A stretch of 16,701 nucleotides of DNA from Treponema sp. (GTDB lineage Bacteria; Spirochaetota; Spirochaetia; Treponematales; Breznakiellaceae). Location of the stretch: the NCBI GenBank assembly GCA_031278025.1, contig JAITLF010000371.1, positions 1 through 16,701 of the forward strand. Reading direction: 5' to 3'. This document shows, one piece after another, positions 12,331-16,701 of this stretch (the first letter of the stretch is position 1; the number at the start of each line of letters is the position of its first letter). The translations under genes and the position numbers were made by a program. The notes below the pieces were generated by a model. The model was not told the DNA's origin, made no database searches, and saw only the letters and a program-made list of their open reading frames with translations.

Positions 12331-12512
12331 GCCGACCCCCCCTGCCCTGGGGGGGTCGCCCATCCTGTCCCAGGGGGGCCGCCTTCCCTGCATTAGGGAA
12401 GCCGACGCCCCTGCATTAGGGACGCCGACGCCCCTGCGCTAGGGACGCCGCCTTCCCTGCGCTAGGGACGCCGCCTTCCCTGCATTAGGGAAGCCGCCTT
12501 CCCTGCGGGGAG
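12331..12512. repeat. 23-bp tandem array with palindromic cores
   Basis: Five full 23-bp units run from 12378 to 12492 (GCCGCCTTCCCTGCATTAGG plus GAA is the type unit), followed by a 20-bp partial unit to 12512. Two diverged longer units, one with CCCCCCC/GGGGGGG arms, precede them at 12331-12377. Each unit has a CCCT-N5-AGGG core, extended to CTTCCCT/AGGGAAG in some. Variants swap CTT for CGC in the left arm and GCATT for GCGCT in the loop. There are no unique spacers, so it is not a CRISPR array. Confidence 0.75.
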
Positions 12513-12648
12513 TTTGCAATACGCCGATTGCCAGGCCGGATGTCTTCTCCCGCCTCCAGTCCCCGTTTGTTTCGCAAGCGCGGCTTCCAATTCAGTATCC
12601 AGCCTGTCCGCACAGTTGCAACCATAGTTTGCGCGCCGGTCTTGTGAG

Positions 12649-14037
12649 CTACGCCGTCTGAACGATTTTCCCCCGCGCTTTGTCAAGTTGTAACGTTACC
12701 CGCTGGAGGGGTCTGTCGATAATCAGCGCGATTTGACAGATTTCAACCAGCGTCCCCTGAGAGATTTCTCCGTATATCGTGACGAACGCTTTTTCATCAA
12801 CGACAACCCGTTTCCGCAAGTTGTCGGTTATCGCCGAAAGCCGCTTTATTTCAGCATCCAGTTTGTTGCGTAATTCGATCATCTTTTGGTAGCGGCCACC
12901 GGTAGCGTCTCCGCTGGCAGAAATAAGCGTTTTTAATTTCTCCAGTTTTACGGTAAACGGCCTCAGTCGGTTTATAGTTTTATCAATTGCTTTCTGCACG
13001 GTAAAATCGACCCCGACATGGATTTTCGAGGTTTTTCCCGCCGTCCTGCCTATTTTTGCACATTTCATGCCATGCACGGCGTAAATTTCCGCCCCCATGA
13101 TGAAGCCCCGGCTCCCGACGTTGAGCATTCCCATCGTGTAGATGCTCGCGTTAAGAATTTCCATGTTGATAGTTATGTTTCCCCAGGCGGCGATCTTACA
13201 ATTCTCGACAAACCGCGCCTTTACCTCGCCGCCGGCTTTTACCGTTGCCTGCCCGCGTCCGATGATGCCGCCCCGGACTTCGATGCCGCCTTTGACAACG
13301 ACATCGGTGGCGTTCAACGTCTGCTTTGCCAAAAAGTTTCCGCCGACATAGACTTTGAATCCGTCCGCCACAGAGCCGTCAAGTTCGACATCGCCGGGAA
13401 AATTGATGTTGCCGGTACTATAGTTGACATCGCCCCGAATGACCAGCTTGTCGCTGACGGAAAGAACGCCGTTGTCCTCAATCAATTGGCCGTCGCTTGA
13501 CGCATAAATATACTTGTCGTCGGAGAAAGTATTCTTACCAAGGGCCGGACTGGACACGGTTTGGGTCTCAAAAGGCACAACATCTCCATGAACGTTTGTT
13601 CCCGTCCGGCCTATGGATTCAGGGATTTTCTCGGCAAGAATTTGCCCTTTTTTTACAATGGTAAAGGGCGAAAATCTTCGATAATCGGCCTGTTTGCCCT
13701 CTTCAGCGATGGGACGTGTATTCTCAAGATAGTTGTTCTTCACAAAATAGGCGGGACAAGCCAAAACGGGCGGCGTTCCTTCCGCAATAAGGATACCGAT
13801 TTGGGCGCGTTTGGAAAGGTTTGCGGCGAGCGCGGCTTTTTCAATTTCCTCGTATCGAACACCGTAAACAATTTTGAACCGCGCAAGCAAAGTTTTGATA
13901 TACTCACTGGTAATAGGCGCGCCTTCTCCATAGGGCGGTATAAAATCGGCGCGCGCTTCCGTATCGTTGTTCAAAAAAGTAACCGTAATGTATCCGTCTT
14001 TCTCACCCGATACGGGAACCGTGAGTTTCTCCTTCAT
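12649..14037 (-). CDS. FapA/DUF342-family protein
   Basis: About 462 residues. The N-terminal half is the FapA region with the GxxLAEKIPxxxGxxGxxVxG pattern (KKGQILAEKIPESIGRTGTN). A repetitive polymer-forming beta-helix follows (VIRGDVNYSTGNINFPGDVE, then VVKGGIEVRGGIIGRGQATV), and then a charged helical, probably coiled-coil C-terminal part. Family members in Vibrio affect polar flagellation and protein localisation; in spirochaetes a flagellar or cell-pole role is plausible but unproven. It follows alaS closely. I chose ATG 14037 because GGGA, overlapping the alaS stop, is then six bases away; ATG 14043 would start directly against it. Coupled translation with alaS is likely. No terminator is obvious after the stop. 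Confidence 0.85.
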   Translation of the reverse strand: MKEKLTVPVSGEKDGYITVTFLNNDTEARADFIPPYGEGAPITSEYIKTLLARFKIVYGVRYEEIEKAALAANLSKRAQIGILIAEGTPPVLACPAYFVKNNYLENTRPIAEEGKQADYRRFSPFTIVKKGQILAEKIPESIGRTGTNVHGDVVPFETQTVSSPALGKNTFSDDKYIYASSDGQLIEDNGVLSVSDKLVIRGDVNYSTGNINFPGDVELDGSVADGFKVYVGGNFLAKQTLNATDVVVKGGIEVRGGIIGRGQATVKAGGEVKARFVENCKIAAWGNITINMEILNASIYTMGMLNVGSRGFIMGAEIYAVHGMKCAKIGRTAGKTSKIHVGVDFTVQKAIDKTINRLRPFTVKLEKLKTLISASGDATGGRYQKMIELRNKLDAEIKRLSAITDNLRKRVVVDEKAFVTIYGEISQGTLVEICQIALIIDRPLQRVTLQLDKARGKIVQTA

Positions 14038-14046
14038 GGGCATTCC

Positions 14047-15930
14047 CTATTGTGAGTCCCGCAAAACGGCGCGGATACGCCGCACTCCCTGGGATGAACT
14101 CTGTTCTTTCAGTATCTTGAAAACACCGAGCGCCCCCGTGTGTTCCGCGTGCGGGCCGCCGCACACCTCCTTGCTAAAATCGCCGATGGCATACACCTTT
14201 ACCTGCGACTCGTATTTCTCGCCAAAAAGCGCGATCGCGCCATCAGCCTTCGCCGCGTCAAGGCTCGTTACCGTCATCGTTACCGGAAGATCGCGCCGTA
14301 TCTGTTCGTTGACTATCGCTTCCACGCGGGCGATCTGCTCCACCGTCATCGCCTCCGGGTGGGAAAAGTCAAAGCGCATACGCTCAGACGTGATGTTCGA
14401 CCCCTTCTGCGCGACATGATCGCCCAGCACGATCCGCAACGCCTGATGCAGGAGATGAGTCGCCGTGTGATAGTTGGTCGTAACCGCCGAATGATCGGCA
14501 AGACCGCCCTTGAACACCTGTTCGCTCCCGGCGCGGCTCGTCTCCTGATGCTTGGCGAAGGCCGCGTCAAATTCCTCGCGGTTCACCGCAAGGCCGTTTT
14601 CCCCGGCCAACTCCTCGGTTATCTCAATCGGGAACCCAAAGGTGTCGTAGAGTTTGAACGCGAGGCGGCCCGACATGATCTTTTTGGGGTCGCGGAGCAG
14701 ATTCGGCAGCAGTTTCTGAAACTCCTTTTCACCCTTGTGCAGGGTCTCCAGAAACTTCCGCTCCTCTTTTTCAATTTCTTCTATGATAAAGCGGCGGTTC
14801 AGTTCAAGTTCAGGATAGGGCCCCTTAAAATGTTCGACGACCGCCTCGGCAATCGGCGCAAGGGAGAAAGCCGCTTCATTGCCGGATACGTTCTCCCCGG
14901 CTTCTCCTGAATTGCTGAGCTTTCGCCCGTGGCGCACCGCACGGCGGAGAAGCCGCCTTAACACATAGCCCGCGCCGACATTCGACGGGGTGACGGCCTT
15001 GGGGTCGCCCAGCACAAAGACCGATGAACGCACGTGGTCGCAGATAATCCGCACCGATTTATCCAGACCGCCTCTATCCTCGTTTGTCTTCGCAGACGCG
15101 CCCGTATCCGCAGATACGCCCGTATCCGTCCCATAGCGGTAACCGCTTGCCTTTTCCACAGCGGCGATAATCGGAGCAAAAATCTCGGTGTCATAGACCG
15201 TGTTCTTCCCGTCAAGGATCGTTACCGTGCGCTCGATACCCATGCCGGTATCCACGCACGTACGGGCAAGCGGAATATAGTTCCCGTCCGCATCCTTGTT
15301 GTACTGCATAAACACGTCATTCCAGACCTCAAGCCATTTACCGCAACCGCAGCCGGGCGCACAGTCCGGGCCGCAGGGGTCTTTGCCCATATCGATAAAC
15401 ATCTCCGAGTCCGGGCCGCACGGCCCCGTCGCGCCCGCCGGCCCCCACCAGTTATCCTCTTTAGACCGGTAACTGATACGGTTCTCCGGAATACCCAGGC
15501 GCTTCCACACCGCCGCCGACTCATCGTCGCGGGGCGCGTTCTCGTCTCCGGCAAACACCGTAACACCGAGCTTATCCATCGGTATCCCCAGCCACTCCTT
15601 TGACGTGAGAAACTCAAAACTCATCTCGATGGCCCCTTCTTTGAAATAATCGCCGAGACTCCAGTTGCCGAGCATCTCAAAAAACGTAAGATGCGAGAAA
15701 TCCCCCACCGCGTCGATGTCGCCGGTACGGATACACTTCTGGTAATCGACGAGCCGCTTTCCCGCAGGATGATCCTGTCCCAGCAGATAGGGCACGAGCG
15801 GATGCATACCAGCGGTGGTAAAAAGCACCGTCGGGTCGTTGTCGGGCAGGAGACTCTTCCCCTCAATCTGGGCGTGGCCCTTGCTCCTGAAAAACGCGAT
15901 ATACTTTGAACGAAGTTCCGATGCAGTCAT
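14047..15930 (-). CDS. alaS: Alanyl-tRNA synthetase, short spirochaetal form
   Basis: A 627-residue enzyme that charges tRNA-Ala. The class II catalytic domain is at the N-terminus (FFRSKGHAQIEGKSLLPDND, then the FFEMLGNWSLGDYFKEGAIE block), with a glycine/cysteine-rich GPDCAPGCGCGKW insert and the tRNA-binding middle domain. The editing domain has the zinc motif H488-x3-H492 (HTATH) and C590-x3-H594 (CGGPH). The protein stops about 33 residues after that motif, so the C-Ala oligomerisation domain of the roughly 875-residue E. coli enzyme is missing, as in other spirochaetes. A TDTGVSADTGA low-complexity insert lies near residue 268. ATG 15930 is chosen because MTASELRSKYIAFF is the family start; the 27 codons upstream run through the promoter. 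Confidence 0.95.
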   Translation of the reverse strand: MTASELRSKYIAFFRSKGHAQIEGKSLLPDNDPTVLFTTAGMHPLVPYLLGQDHPAGKRLVDYQKCIRTGDIDAVGDFSHLTFFEMLGNWSLGDYFKEGAIEMSFEFLTSKEWLGIPMDKLGVTVFAGDENAPRDDESAAVWKRLGIPENRISYRSKEDNWWGPAGATGPCGPDSEMFIDMGKDPCGPDCAPGCGCGKWLEVWNDVFMQYNKDADGNYIPLARTCVDTGMGIERTVTILDGKNTVYDTEIFAPIIAAVEKASGYRYGTDTGVSADTGASAKTNEDRGGLDKSVRIICDHVRSSVFVLGDPKAVTPSNVGAGYVLRRLLRRAVRHGRKLSNSGEAGENVSGNEAAFSLAPIAEAVVEHFKGPYPELELNRRFIIEEIEKEERKFLETLHKGEKEFQKLLPNLLRDPKKIMSGRLAFKLYDTFGFPIEITEELAGENGLAVNREEFDAAFAKHQETSRAGSEQVFKGGLADHSAVTTNYHTATHLLHQALRIVLGDHVAQKGSNITSERMRFDFSHPEAMTVEQIARVEAIVNEQIRRDLPVTMTVTSLDAAKADGAIALFGEKYESQVKVYAIGDFSKEVCGGPHAEHTGALGVFKILKEQSSSQGVRRIRAVLRDSQ

Positions 15931-15936
15931 ACCCTC

Positions 15937-15965
15937 ATAATATCGGAAAAAAAGAGGAAAATCTA
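15937..15965 (-). promoter_or_regulatory. Candidate alaS promoter abutting the start codon
   Basis: Minus-strand TATTAT (15937-15942) lies six bases from ATG 15930. A weak -35, TAGATT (15960-15965), is 17 bases further up. The geometry repeats that of glgP and the activase. A GAGGG lies within the six bases but only one base from the ATG, too close for normal initiation. Confidence 0.45.
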
Positions 15966-16069
15966 CGGAACACCGGAAAGCGGTTTTCTTTATAGGGAAA
16001 GGAAAATACAAAATGGAAAACTATGGGAGCGCGCAACACTCAGACTCGCCCGTCTCCGCCCACCCATAG

Positions 16070-16177
16070 CGCTTCTCTCCAGAAAATATAAAGGGAGAAG
16101 GCCAACAACGCGCGCCCGTCTCTCCCTCGTTCCGGCCCCTCCCCTCTATGGGGATTCCGCCTCCGCAACGCCCCCGG
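16070..16177. repeat. Structured dispersed repeat, copy 2
   Basis: CTTCTCTC and GGGAGAAG pair around the conserved loop CAGAAAATATAAAG (16080-16093). Then come GCCCG-CTC blocks, CCTCGTTCC (16125-16133), CCCCTCTATGGGG and CCGCAACGCCCCCGG (16163-16177). Order and orientation match copy 1 at 12133-12261. The interval 16012-16362 otherwise has no supported gene; small minus-strand frames there lie over the repeat. Confidence 0.6.
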
Positions 16178-16362
16178 ACTTCTCTTCCCCTGAGCGGAAG
16201 GCGCATATCGGGACACCGCTTTTCGGGAAAATACGCAAAAACTCCCAAAATCCCCCATCCTCTCCCCGCCTGATGAAGCCCTGATACTCAGAAACCCCCC
16301 GCGCAGACCCGTTTCAGGCCCGTTTCCCTGTATTTCCCCCATGAGAAAACGGAAATTTGAAC

Positions 16363-16701
16363 CCTAATCCAGTAAGGATTGCAAGCCTAATCCTTGCCGG
16401 ATTGCGGCCCTAATCCTAGATAGGATTGCGAGCCTAATCCTAGATAGGATTGCGACCCTAATCCTGTATAGGATTGCGAGCCTAATCCTATATAGGATTG
16501 CGGCCCTAATCCTATATAGGATTGCGGCCCTAATCCTATATAGGATTGCGAGCCTAATCCTATATAGGATTGCGACCCTACTCCTAGATAGGATTGCGAC
16601 CCTAATCCTTGCTGGATTGAGAGGCTAATCCTATATAGGATTGCGGCCCTACTCCTATATAGGATTGCGGCCCTAATCCTAGATAGGATTGCGAGGCTAA
16701 T
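16363..16701. repeat. 24-bp palindromic tandem array running off the window
   Basis: Fourteen full units plus the start of a fifteenth. The type unit is CCTAATCCTATATAGGATTG followed by CGGC, CGAG or CGAC; three units (first, second, eleventh) are 23 bp. The core AATCCTATATAGGATT is a perfect 16-bp palindrome. The outer AATCC/GGATT arms are nearly constant (two units have CTCC on the left) while the centre varies (TATATA, TAGATA, TGTATA, AGTAA, TTGCC, TTGCT). No spacers between units, so not CRISPR. It lies upstream of alaS and downstream of structured repeat copy 2. Confidence 0.85.

Larger units (their letters stand above)
11457..12648. other. Long region without a large gene, rich in repeats
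   Basis: About 1.2 kb between the glycyl-radical enzyme and fapA. The left third has no supported feature and no clear terminator. The middle has two tiny plus-strand ORFs (11670-11804, 11819-11962). The right part holds a structured repeat (12133-12261) and a tandem array (12331-12512). Longer minus- and plus-strand frames across 12001-12686 are GC-rich and overlap the repeats; I do not regard them as genes. Confidence 0.55.

Noticed and set aside
12001..12686. Several frames of 74-130 codons on both strands
   Set aside because: They are produced by GC-rich repeats (structured element and 23-bp array); translations are low-complexity and lack starts with ribosome sites.
14140..15603. Long plus-strand frames of 256 and 189 codons
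   Set aside because: Arg/His-rich antisense shadows of alaS, whose motifs are complete in the other strand.
15931..16011. 27-codon N-terminal extension of alaS
   Set aside because: Family alignment begins at MTASELRSKY, and the extension runs through the likely promoter.
16363..16701. CRISPR array
   Set aside because: Units follow each other without unique spacers, cores are fully palindromic, and no cas gene is visible; the same holds for 12378-12512.

Overview
This looks like chromosomal DNA of a spirochaete, most likely a host-associated (for example gut) Treponema. The evidence is a short alanyl-tRNA synthetase that ends right after its editing domain, as in other spirochaetes, translationally linked to a FapA/DUF342 gene; an anaerobic glycyl-radical enzyme with its activase; and integron-type attC sites, known from Treponema denticola. 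The species call is inference; no rRNA gene is present.

Layout. (1) 1-1695, all on the minus strand: the start of an alpha-glucan phosphorylase gene, then a three-gene overlapping operon of a small membrane protein, an ECF sigma factor and a zinc-finger-like anti-sigma factor. (2) 1696-5884 is an accessory island: a broken LlaJI/McrC-like restriction gene, a run of seven stem-loops, then integron gene cassettes without an integron integrase in the window (a CALIN-type cluster) and a heavily frameshifted phage-type tyrosine integrase. One cassette holds an orphan Phd/YefM antitoxin. The next holds two genes that look like cut-out parts of the flagellar motor: a MotA-like protein without membrane segments and a FliG C-terminal-domain-like protein. 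Each cassette gene set has its own consensus sigma-70-type promoter, and the cassettes are visibly richer in A and T than their surroundings. (3) 5885-11456 is a catabolic cluster: a DeoR-type regulator, a glycyl-radical activase on the opposite strand, a ROK sugar kinase, a 41-residue peptide and an 801-residue glycyl-radical enzyme. A sugar or sugar-derived substrate, phosphorylated by the kinase and cut by the radical enzyme, is the simplest reading. (4) 11457-12648 has no large gene, only tiny ORFs, a structured repeat and a 23-bp tandem array. (5) 12649-15930, minus strand: alaS followed by fapA. (6) 16012-16701 holds a second copy of the structured repeat and a 24-bp palindromic tandem array running off the window end.

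The most interesting candidate system is the cassette at 3335-4547. It carries both faces of the flagellar torque interface (the MotA cytoplasmic loop and the FliG torque helix) as small soluble proteins under one strong promoter on a mobile cassette. A second theme is possible leaderless transcription: three genes (glgP, the activase, alaS) have a -10 hexamer exactly six bases upstream of the start codon. A third is a two-part repeat module (conserved hairpin element followed by a palindromic tandem array) that occurs twice in the same order and orientation.
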